Positions 29,868 through 37,930 of a stretch of 64,000 bases of DNA are shown here, piece by piece. The stretch spans positions 325,001-389,000 of the forward strand of contig JAPDOI010000440.1 in assembly GCA_029168955.1 (NCBI GenBank), written 5' to 3'. Positions within the stretch are counted from its first letter, which is position 1, and each line of letters starts with the position of its first letter. Under the pieces are notes generated by a model. The model worked only from the letters and a program-made list of their open reading frames with translations. It made no database searches and was not told the DNA's origin. The stretch comes from Aplectana chamaeleonis. Taxonomy: Eukaryota > Nematoda > Chromadorea > Rhabditida > Cosmocercidae. The position numbers and the translations under genes are program-made.

Positions 29868-31870
29868 ATTTCAAGACGGACAGTGGAGCTACTTGGAAGG
29901 TGCTTCGGAAACTATCGGGAAAGAGCTCGCCAGCCACCATCTCCACTATTGAGTTCGGTAATAACGTTTTCAAGTCAGGAAAGAAAGCCGCCTACTCTCT
30001 CGGTAAAAGTTTCTTTGTCACGAGTACAAGGCGAGGTCCGCAAAATAGAGTGACAGTAAGAGAGCTGTGCCGCCTCCCGCTCATGAGCACGGCCGATGCG
30101 TTCACTGTGGCGCAAGTAGAGAAGATTATAAAGGACATGCGGAGCTCCAAAGCTGTCGGTCCGGACGGCATTTGTCCTGCTGTACTGAAGAAACTCCCGA
30201 CTGAGATCCTTCCGCTCATCGTTGATATGATTAACACTTCGTTTAGCTCTTGCACTATTCCGCAAAACTGGAAGACAGCCAACGTCATCCCGTTGCCCAA
30301 GCCTGGCAAACCTCAGTCATCAGTAAAGGGATATCGTCCCATTAGCTTGATGTCACCTTTCGCCAAGGTGGCCGAAAAGCTCATTGTCAAGGATCTAGCG
30401 GAGCACAACGAGAAGCAGTTGTTTCAAAATGGGTTCAGGAGGCTACATTCCACAACTACGGCGTTGCTAGAAATTACCAGCTATGCTATCGACGGGTTCA
30501 ACTTTAACAAGCCATTGAGAACTGTAGCTGTTGCGTTGGATCTCACCAAGGCATTTGATACGGTTAACCTTGGAGTCCTGTCAAGCAACATTCTGGAGTC
30601 GTCAATACCATCTTGGCAGAAGCGCTGGATATCGGCCTTTATTAAAGGTCGGCGGGCAAGAGTCATGTTTCAGAACCATGTCTCCAACAGTATTCCTATG
30701 GCAGCTGGAGTCCCTCAGAGCGGAGTTCTATCGCCAGCCCTCTTCAATCTGTACCTCGGAGATATGCCTGAGCCTCCACAGGACATCAAGGTCGTCGCGT
30801 ATGCCGATGACATAACAATCATGTGTCGAGATCGGGATTTACAGGTGGCCGCCAATAAGATCAACGAGTACCTGATCACACTAAAGGGCTTTTTCGACCG
30901 CAAGATGCTAAGTATCTCTGCAGCCAAGTCGTCAGTGTCCGTTCTCACGACGGACCCATCCGAGCACAGCGCTCATCCGGATGTCGTGTGGGATGGAGAC
31001 CGTTTGCCTGCTGCTCGCTTTCCAAAGCTGCTCGGTCTTGTGCTCGATCCGTCACTCAAGTTTCATAAGAATACCGAGCAGAAGCAGGCAGTCGTTAAAG
31101 CTAAGCTCAACGTTCTCAGGGCCCTGGGCGGCACTTCGTGGGGTAGCAGCAAGGAGACTATACTCACAACGTATAAGGCAATTCTGCAGCCCGCCCTGGA
31201 GTACGCCGCACCGGTTTGGCAGCATCTCGTCTCAGAATCCTCCTGGACAAAGATGCAACGAGTACAAAATGCTGCTCTCCGTATCGCCACCGGATGCGCA
31301 AGGAGTTCCCCAATCGAGCACCTGCATGCTGAGACCCGTCTATTACCAGTGAAGGAGCACTGTCAGCTCCAGGCCCAGCAATTCCGCATTAACATTATAA
31401 AACAACCAAATCACCCGTCGTGGAGAGTGCTAAACCCCGTGAGAGAGAGAAGTATAAGAAAGCCATTCGCCGATGCTCCAAACAAAGTCAATTTGCAAAG
31501 ATGGCACGACTCACAGCAAGAACGACTCCGTCTTTTGCGCGAGGAGCACACCAAGTTCGTACGGTGTCATCTTGTGAAGGTGGCCATAAATCCTATACTA
31601 GGAGATATACCGCCCCCCGTCTGCACCTCAGAGTCTCAACTCGGAAGAAGGGCGAGATGCACGCTCGCATCATTACGCTGTGGTCACTCTACAATACTAA
31701 TGTCTTATGTCAGCAAGATTGACAGCAGCAAATCTGATGTGTGCCCGGACTGCGGTATCGTCGGCCATGATACCGCACATTTATTCAACTGTCCGGAGAG
31801 ACCTACCACGCTGACACCAATGGACCTATGGACGAATCCACTACTGGTCGCCCAGTTCCTCCGTCTATGA
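29843..31870 (+). pseudogene. LINE-A3 reverse transcriptase and C-terminal domain (675 codons open)
   Basis: The RT motifs run in order: SSKAVGPDGICPAVLKKL, YRPISLMSPFAKVAEK, NGFRRLHSTTTALLEI, VAVALDLTKAFDTV, AAGVPQSGVLSPALF and AYADDITIMCRD. The C-terminal LGRRARCTLASLRCGHS and CPDCGIVGHDTAHLFNC follow, with the stop after LLVAQFLRL. PQSGVLSP has Ser where siblings have Gly (PQGGVLSP), in a conserved RT loop. The frame is the best-preserved RT of the window, but it lacks its N-terminus. Confidence 0.85.
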
Positions 31871-31909
31871 CAGAACCCTCTATGTGGCTGCAAAGAAGAA
31901 GAAGAAGAA

Positions 31910-32253
31910 GATAATCCACTTTGTCCGGAATGCAGACTGGAGGAACATACAGTACCCCACATGTTCTCATGCTCTGGAAAGCCAACGCACCTTACAATAG
32001 AAGATCTCTGGCTCAAACCAGTAGAAGTCGCCAATTTCCTGTCACTTTCGTCATGCAATGATGATTTTGAAATGTAAAAAAAAAAAAAGAGAAATAAAAA
32101 AAAAGTCTAGAACGCCCCACTCAGGGATCCTCCAAAGAGGATCCTAGAAAAGTTGCTTCGATTATGCCGTCCACGTACCGGAAGTTTGGGTCCAGGATCA
32201 ATGGTTATGGTGGAAGATGGGCAACAACAACAACAACAACAACAACAGCAACA
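31910..32253 (+). pseudogene. LINE-C host segment 6: C-terminus, 3' UTR and (CAA)n tail
   Basis: The last coding piece is the knuckle-like CPECRLEEHTVPHMFSC, then LTIEDLWLKPVEVANFLSL and CNDDFEM plus stop at 32078. The 3' UTR includes an A-rich run, a GGATCCTCCAAAGAGGATCC palindrome-like block (about 32126-32145), and ends in GGGCAACAACAAC repeats. The same UTR and tail end the minus-strand LINE-C at 45719. Confidence 0.85.
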
Positions 32254-32574
32254 ATGGGGCTTTTTATCGGAAACCATTGCTCATCTCACGATCTCGAATG
32301 TTCATTTGTTCACGTCGAGGGGCGGAAAAGGGGGCCGGACTTTCCCAAATAGCGGGTTTTGCCCACTTTTCTATGCCGTTTTGCGGCTCCTCGGTAGCTT
32401 TTCGTCCCGTTTCTTCGACACTGTTCTGCTTCTGAGAGCCACGAGAAGCGTTTTTCATGGAAAACTCGAGGATGAAGTTTATCGTCAGCAGTGCCTTTAA
32501 ATGCCGTATTAGTTGATTCCTGAGCTTCATTTGATGAATAATTGCTGGCGTTGATGTTGAAACTCGAGATGCGG

Positions 32575-32650
32575 TGGATGGTATATTGACGAACCGCTTT
32601 TTATTCGCAACGTTTCGGGTCGTAGACCCTCCTTCAGGCGGCTATACTGG
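32575..32650 (-). ncRNA. Hammerhead-ribozyme-like motif in the Penelope-like 3' region
   Basis: On the minus strand the core reads CTGAAGGA-GGGTC-TAC-GACCC-GAAACG (32637 to 32611), matching CUGANGA, helix II and GAAA. A possible short helix III pairs ACG (after GAA) with CGT near 32589, followed by C as the cleavage base. GTATA upstream can pair with TATAC downstream as helix I. The A9 position is G, a deviation from the consensus. Hammerheads are known in Penelope-like elements. Activity here is unproven. Confidence 0.4.
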
Positions 32651-32818
32651 AAGAATACATAGACAAAATGATACAGATTTACCGTCAAACACATTAAATC
32701 AAAGCTAACCTAGCAGCAGCGACAAGGGAGGTGAAGGGGGGAGGGTATTAGGGTCCTTCAGACGATTTGCCGGCTAAGGGAGCGCCGAGATAACGATTGA
32801 ATTGAGAACGGCTGATTG

Positions 32819-33120
32819 TTAGTGGCCAATACTGTCTCGCCGGATGGTCAGCATCATCATCGCGTCTTTCATCTCCTCGCGATTATTCATCGGTGGTTCA
32901 TTCAGCTTAATTTTCAATGCTTCTCTTATCTTCCTTTCGACCGTATCTGCAATATTCTTCCATATAACACTTGCTCTCATTTCGGGTGCGGCTTCGTTCC
33001 AGTGTTTCAGGGTTCTGTGCTTCGAAAACGTTTTGTTTGGATACGAAGATGGTGTTCGAAGAGCTCGTATTTGCTCATCCAATCTCTTGTATAAAGGCCT
33101 ACCAGTCTCGCCTACATAAC
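32819..33120 (-). pseudogene. Penelope-like GIY-YIG endonuclease
   Basis: In a frame one base off the RT, the sequence reads YVGETGRPLYKRLDEQ, the signature of the GIY-YIG nuclease of Penelope-like elements, followed by FSKHRTLKHWNEAAPEM and a basic helical tail to the stop at 32819. GIY-YIG would nick target DNA for priming. The frame break upstream makes the copy inactive. Confidence 0.85.
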
Positions 33121-33769
33121 TCTCCACATACTTGACATGTGACCCTGTAGACGGTATTCGGGATTTGGCATATTTGTCCGTCCGTGGTGCAGTGTATACA
33201 GCCTGGTCTTCCACAACGGTCTTCGTAAGGTCTGGACAATGTGAGGAGTTGACGAAGTGTTGTTGGGGGCATGAAAACAAGGCGGAGTGGGAGGCCCGAT
33301 CTGCGAACTGCTCTGTTGACGTCCTTTCCGAATGCTTTGTTGACATAAGGAAGAACTAAAGGGGTTTCAGATTGGGAATGGTACGGGCTCCATGTGCCGA
33401 AGTTGTTTTCTATGTAGCCGTTCTTTTGTAACACCTCTCCTATCAGTCTTTCCACGTCCTCTTGTCGGTCAGACGTTACTTTCCGTGCGGTGTTCAGCAC
33501 GCTGCATACAACACTGCGCTTCATGTGGGTAGGATGACAGCTTCGGCAGTGTATAAGGATATTCTTTGACGCCTGCTTTTTGTACCACATTGTTAGCAGA
33601 TGACCAGATTCGATTTTGATCATAGTCTTCAGGAACGGAAGATAGCGGTCTGCTCCTGGTTTCTCAGCTGTCAAACTTATCGTTTCATATTGTGAATCCA
33701 ACCTGCTGAGAATGTCACGCAGAGTACTCCCGGATTTGGCCACTACGATGATGTCGTCAATGTAGCGAC
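33099..33769 (-). pseudogene. Penelope-like RT, C-terminal half
   Basis: It starts at YIDDIIVVAKSG, the catalytic motif of the RT, and continues through LDSQYETISLTAE, FLKTMIKIESGHL and MWYKKQASKNILIHC. It ends in the cysteine-rich linker CGRPGCIHCTTDGQIC that precedes the GIY-YIG domain in this class. The frame breaks near 33115 (RVTCQVCGELC), just before the endonuclease. The first RT half is at 36886-37030. Confidence 0.85.
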
Positions 33770-33779
33770 TAGAGTGTTG

Positions 33780-33965
33780 CCCGAATATTCGTTTATTCGA
33801 ATAATATTCGAATAATTCGAATATTCAAAGAAGTGGATTATTCGGGTTATTCGAATAATCGAATATTCAAAGAAGTGGAATACTCGTTTATTCGAATATT
33901 CAAAGAAGTAAAATATTCGGTTTATTTGAATATTCAGCACGAATAATTTGAACATTCGACAAGAT
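33780..33965. repeat. ATTCGAATA-rich tandem repeats, left end of hAT-like element
   Basis: Degenerate repeats of ATTCGAATATTCAAAGAAGTGG-like units. Related repeats fill 36486-36868, partly inverted. Confidence 0.8.
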
Positions 33966-34061
33966 CGCACTTCATTTTGCCCTGATTTTACATTTCAAAC
34001 ATCTTAGCGTAGTGACTACTAATTTCTCACAATTCTTCGGTACCTCATAAATATAAAGTTA

Positions 34062-34341
34062 CTGTGCTTATCTGGGTTAAATTCCATTCCGAAATTGCGT
34101 CTCGACACGCTTTGCGGCCGCACGCGCTCGAGTCAATCGAGTTTCCAGCTCCAAAGCCGACACGATATGGCTTTTTTTATGCAGTTTTCTTCAATTTTGT
34201 TTAGTTTCCAGTTTCTAAAACCCACCTAGAGTCAACAGATCCGCAGCTGCGGCGCTGGAAACTCTTCCGACTCGAAAGCGCGCGGCCGCAAAGCGTGTCG
34301 AGACGCAATTGCGGACCGGAGTTTGACCCAGATAAGCACAG
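34062..34341. mobile_element. TA-flanked MITE (ta-MITE copy 3)
   Basis: 280 bp, flanked by TA (34060-34061 and 34342-34343). The ends are CTGTGCTTATCTGGGTTAAATT and GACCCAGATAAGCACAG. It has the same inner blocks as copies 1 and 2. Confidence 0.85.
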
Positions 34342-35111
34342 TATAGCAGGTATTTCCAATATATTAAATCGCTCGTAGGATTTTGTCAAAACGCTAGAAA
34401 TGCCCATTTCACCTTTAGTTATAGAGAAAAGTCTAAATCTCGAGCGGCTCATAAGTATAGCAACACTTGAGCAACATGGAAATTTCTTACGATGATGGCC
34501 AGAATGAGCCATTTTCATGTGTATTTTCATGAAACTGGTTCGAGGTAATGCTATTTGTCTACTTTCCCGGTGAACTTCACTTGAATTCTGACGCAAAAGC
34601 CCAAGTTCTCTCCTTCCATAATGCTGGACGTGGATTTCGATGGTTTCCAGCAACCTAGGACGACTAGCTGGATGTAGTCTCAAGTTCGCGCCACATCCTG
34701 AGCCACTCAACGTCTGTTGTCGCCCAGACGTCTCATGGAGCTGGGAAGCGAAATATTACACGGCGAGTTCCCAGTGACATGGTGTCGGTCTCAACGACTA
34801 ACTAAGAATTGTCGCTGAGTTTTTTCGAATTGTCGCTGAGAATCCGGAGTAGGGCACGGCTAAGCAGCACTAGGAAGTTCGCCATCGCATAAACCGCGCA
34901 TAACTCAACTGAACTCAACTAAGCTAAACCAAACTAGACCGAAGCAGACCACAAATTTGGCGGCCATTTAGCGGGTATTTTGCGGCTATTTCACGGCGAG
35001 CATTATTTGGCGACTATTTCGCAGCCAGCATTATTTGGCGGCTATTTCGCGACAATTACTCGGGAAAAAGGCATTTTGCGTCTGTTTCGCGGCTATTTCT
35101 CGGCCAAAGCT
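34342..35111. other. Non-coding stretch inside the hAT-like element, with a degenerate repeat
   Basis: No gene is visible. Between about 34880 and 34950 there is a run of ACTCAACTAAGCTAAACC-type decamers. Between about 34955 and 35105 there are four to five imperfect copies of a unit of about 30 bp built on TTTGGCGGCTATTTCGCGG. Confidence 0.6.
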
Positions 35112-35558
35112 CAGTGTACACGCTCGTAAACGTGGTTGAGATAACCACGGAAATATAATGGTATGGCTCAGAACACAACGCCTACGCATTTTGAAGCGTC
35201 AAAAACGACCCGCAATGACGCTACACGTGTGAGAAGTTGGCCCCGCCCCGTATCTGCCCGCCCTTGCATTTGCGTCCTCCTCCAAAAAGGGGTTCTGGGC
35301 CATTCCCACCATCGGCGACGCTTGTGGGTGGTACAATGAGTACAATAAGTGAGCCATACACATCGACAATGGTGGGAATGGCCCAGCACTCCTGTTTGGG
35401 GGAGAACGCAAATACAGGTGCGGGGCCGACTCCTCAGTCGTGTAGCGTCACTTGTGGTCGTTTTCGACGCTTCAGAATGCGTAGGCGTTGTATTCTGAGC
35501 CATGCCATTCAACTTCCGTAGTTAATATCTCAACCACGTTTACGAGCGTGTATGCTGA
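35112..35558. repeat. Long foldback (two arms of about 220 bp)
   Basis: The left end ACACGCTCGTAAACGTGG is matched in reverse by CCACGTTTACGAGCGTGT at the right end. Pairing continues inward through CAACGCCTACGCATT against AATGCGTAGGCGTTG, and TGGGCCATTCCCACCAT against ATGGTGGGAATGGCCCA. The loop of roughly 60 bases is near 35330. No coding content. It looks like a foldback or MITE with very long inverted repeats. Confidence 0.8.
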
Positions 35559-35564
35559 ACTTAA

Positions 35565-36048
35565 AGGCAGTGTTCACGATAAAAATCGTTTTTCTGTTTT
35601 ACCGCCTATCTTGAAAACGGCCCCATGCTGATTCCAATGATAACTCTGAAATCGTACAAGACCTTCTGGGAACGGAGTTATGGTCCCTCGAAGATTGAGC
35701 TAAGGAAACATGGTGGACGAGTTGTCCGAGGCTTGTAACTTCCGTCTTTTGCAGCCGATATATGCGAGCTAGCCTGAATAAGAAAAAGTTGAGAATGAAG
35801 GGAAGAACGGGGCTTTTGATCGGAAACCATCGCTCATCTCCCGATCTCGAGCATTCATTTGTTCACCTCGGTGGGCGTGTGTTGCGCTTTTGAGGTTTGC
35901 AATGCGCTCGAAGTGGCAACTTCGGGCTCTTGTGGAGCTTCTCCTCGCTCGTTTTCATACGTTCTTTCGACGTAAACGTTACAGTGTGCCCCTCCACTTC
36001 CCATTCCTAGTGGAAACTAAAACACATTTTTCATCGTGAACACTGCCT
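35565..36048. mobile_element. TTAA-flanked MITE (tt-MITE 3)
   Basis: TTAA at 35561-35564 and TTAG at the right. The ends are AGGCAGTGTTCACGATAAAAATCG and ATCGTGAACACTGCCT, with arms of about 16 bp. It is the intact relative used to define tt-MITE 2. Confidence 0.85.
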
Positions 36049-36475
36049 TTAGGTGATAAGAGTGCAGCCGGTTCAATTACCCAAGTATGCAGTACATTGG
36101 CCCCGCCCAGCATCTGGAAGCCCTGCCCATCCGGTGGCGGCCTCGGTGGTTGGGCGACCCAGCCGCGACGCGTGGGTCTACCGACTACGCTTCGTGTCGG
36201 TGTGTCGACCGCGACGCGTGTCGGTGCAAACTAGTTCCTAAGCCACATAAAAGTCTTGCTGGATGTGAACCGCTGCTAAATAGGCCGCTAAACGTGACAG
36301 GTCAAAATGTCAACAGACCGACAACAGGCGGACGTCGCTGGGCAACGGGCAGTTGACAGGCTTACAATGCGAGCGATTTGAGTTGTCAAGAGGGTGCAGT
36401 TTATGAGATGACAACTTCTCAACCTGTTGTCGATGCCCCAGTTTGTCCGAGTGGATTGGATGGGATAGTACGCAA

Positions 36476-36678
36476 TAGTGTTCCCCAAATATTCGTTTAT
36501 TCGAATATTCGAATAATTCGAATATCAAAGAAGTGGATTATTCGGGTTGTTCGAATAATCGAATATTCAAAGAAGTGAAACATTCGTTTATTCGAATAAT
36601 CGAATATTCGAAGAAGTGAAATATTCGAATTATTCGTTTATTCGAATATTCAAAAAAATTATTCGTTCCAACACTCTA
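36476..36678. mobile_element. Small hAT-like MITE, 203 bp
   Basis: GTACGCAA is duplicated exactly on both sides (36468-36475 and 36679-36686). The ends are TAGTGTTCCCC and CCAACACTCTA. A second unit (36687-36877) follows immediately, using the right GTACGCAA as its left neighbour. Confidence 0.75.
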
Positions 36679-36885
36679 GTACGCAATAGTGTTCCCCAAA
36701 TATTCGTTTATTCGAATAATATTCGAATATTCAAAGAAGTGGATTATTCGGGTTATTCGAATAATCGAATATTTAAAGAAGTGAAATATTCGTTTATTCG
36801 AATATTCGAAGAAGTGAAATATTCGAATTATTCGTTTATTCCAATATTCAAAAAAAATTATTCGTTCCGACACTCTAGTAGCGAC

Positions 36886-37030
36886 CATAGTATAGCACAT
36901 CTGCTCTCAAGCATTTTCCTTCCAACCTGTCCATGAATAGAATTGCTAACAATGGTGCGAGTCTATTTCCCATTGCTGGCCGCGCTTCTGCCGGTAGACG
37001 ACATTTCGGAGCCGGAAAAAAGTTGAACTC
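36886..37030 (-). pseudogene. Penelope-like RT, fragment upstream of YIDD
   Basis: The minus frame reads AMGNRLAPLLAILFMDRLE and ends YYGRY at the 8-bp duplication. It continues across the hAT-like insert as YIDDIIVV at 33769. These blocks are RT motifs just before the catalytic YIDD. Confidence 0.75.
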
Positions 37031-37474
37031 TACGGGCCGCACGTTTAGCACATGCGAACTCTTCGAACACCATCTTCGTATCCAAACAAAACGTTTTCGA
37101 AGCACAGAACCCTGAAACACTGGGACGAAGCCGCACCCGAAATGAGAGCAAGTGTTATATGGAAGAACATTGCAGATACGGCCGAAAGGAAGATAAGAGA
37201 AGCATTGAAAATTAAGCTGAATGAACCACCGAATAATCGCGAGGAGATGAAAGACGCGATGATGATGCTGACCATCCGGCGAGACGATATTGACCACTGA
37301 CCATCAGCCGTTCTCAATTCAATCGCTACCTCGGCGTTCCCTTAGCCGGCAAATCGTCTGGAGGACCCTAATACGTTCCCCCCTTTCACCTCCCTTGCCG
37401 CTGCCGCTAGGTTAGCTTTGATATTATGTGTTAGACGGTAGTTCTGTATCATTTTGTCTATGTATTTTTTTCTC
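37031..37474 (+). pseudogene. Penelope-like 3' part in the opposite orientation (GIY-YIG tail plus 3' region)
   Basis: The frame from 37052 reads TLRTPSSYPNKTFSKHRTLK and KIREALKIKLNEPPNNREEM to a stop at 37298, almost identical to the minus-strand copy (32819-33080). The UTR that follows also matches the other copy in reverse, to about 37470. It abuts the RT fragment head to head near 37030. Inverted partial copies are common for Penelope-like elements. Confidence 0.8.
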
Positions 37475-37599
37475 TTAAATGCAGTGCTCACGATAATCTT
37501 CGATTTTCAGAATAATCGCTATATTGAATGTCTGGCCCCGGATAGGACCGCGATTGCGAAAAAATCGAGAAAAACGCACCAGAAGAGCACGGCTGCCGA

Positions 37600-37930
37600 G
37601 ATGTCGTACGTTCGTGACGTGGCAGTGTGGAGGAAAGAAGATCGCCTCCGTGCGAACCGACGTCAACCCCTCCGAGAAGAGTTTTTGTCATGGGAGAGGT
37701 GCTGGTCGGCCGCAGCTCTCCTGAGGATTTTATTACAAAGGGCCGGCGTCGAGAGGAATCCAGGTCCAGCACGGAAGTATCCATGTGCCACCTGCGGCGA
37801 GGATGTTACCTGGCATAAAACAAGTGTCCAGTGCTTCGGATGCCAAAGGTGGGTGCACTTCTCCTGTTCGGGCCTCAGTTCTGTGAGGCATCATAACTCA
37901 TCCTTTCGTTGTGTTCTATGCTCTGCCCCC
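37600..37930 (+). pseudogene. LINE-A4 leader, 2A-like motif and PHD finger
   Basis: The frame containing LSWERCWSAAALLRILLQRA and GVERNPGP runs through CATCGEDVTW and CFGCQRWVHFSCSGL to CVLCSAP. Near 37676 a small deletion (REEFLSWER against REEGF) puts the upstream MSYVRDVAVW in frame, which is not the case in LINE-A1. A one-base change near 37928 then breaks the frame from the endonuclease. Confidence 0.8.

Larger units (their letters stand above)
28900..31909 (+). mobile_element. LINE-A3, 5' truncated, in LINE-C
   Basis: A 10-bp duplication GATAATCCAC flanks it (28890-28899 and 31910-31919). It starts within the endonuclease. The first 17 bases (GGTTCAAGAAACCAAGC) are repeated at 28922, a small 5' junction duplication. 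The 3' end is a (GAA)n tail. Confidence 0.9.
8075..32253 (+). mobile_element. LINE-C host copy, split into six segments by five younger insertions
   Basis: Six plus-strand segments rejoin end to end into one LINE-C of about 3.6 kb: 8075-8574, 9513-10335, 14931-15806, 23115-23724, 28410-28899 and 31910-32253. The total length and order agree with the continuous minus-strand copy at 45719-49299. Each break is marked by a short duplication on both sides of the intruder. The element is an APE-type non-LTR retrotransposon (CR1/Jockey-like), with a zinc-finger N-terminus, endonuclease, RT and a (CAA)n tail at 32221-32253. Confidence 0.85.
7817..32496. mobile_element. TTAA-flanked MITE (tt-MITE 2), split by a 24-kb nest of insertions
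   Basis: The left part is 7817-8074, starting AGGCAGTGTTCACGAT. The right part is about 32254-32496, ending ATCGTCAGCAGTGCCT. TTAA lies outside both ends (7813-7816 and 32497-32500). The two parts line up with a continuous relative at 35565-36048: the left stops at GAAGAACGGG-CTTTT and the right resumes GGGGCTTTTTATCGGAAACC. Everything between is LINE-C and what later landed in it. Confidence 0.75.
33770..36877. mobile_element. hAT-like non-autonomous element (3.1 kb) in the Penelope-like RT
   Basis: An exact 8-bp duplication GTAGCGAC flanks it (33762-33769 and 36878-36885). The ends are TAGAGTGTTG and CGACACTCTA, inverted. Both ends are rich in ATTCGAATA repeats. No transposase is visible. 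It contains a TA MITE, a foldback (35112-35558), a TTAA MITE (35565-36048) and an extra hAT-like unit (36476-36678). The 8-bp duplication is the hAT hallmark. Confidence 0.7.
32560..37030 (-). mobile_element. Penelope-like element (minus strand), split by a hAT-like insert
   Basis: The minus-strand order is an RT fragment (36886-37030), a hAT-like insert (33770-36877), the rest of RT from YIDD (33100-33769), a GIY-YIG endonuclease (32819-33120) and a 3' region with a hammerhead-like motif (about 32580-32650). RT plus GIY-YIG in one element defines the Penelope-like class. The 5' part is missing. Confidence 0.85.

Noticed and set aside
32119..32145. GGATCCTCCAAAGAGGATCC as a possible terminator or regulatory hairpin.
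   Set aside because: It is part of the LINE-C 3' UTR and recurs in LINE-C2; a role in retrotransposition recognition is possible but nothing in the sequence shows it.
32153..32530. Overlapping frames with poly-Gln or poly-Asn around 32217.
   Set aside because: They come from the (CAA)n tail of LINE-C running into the MITE.
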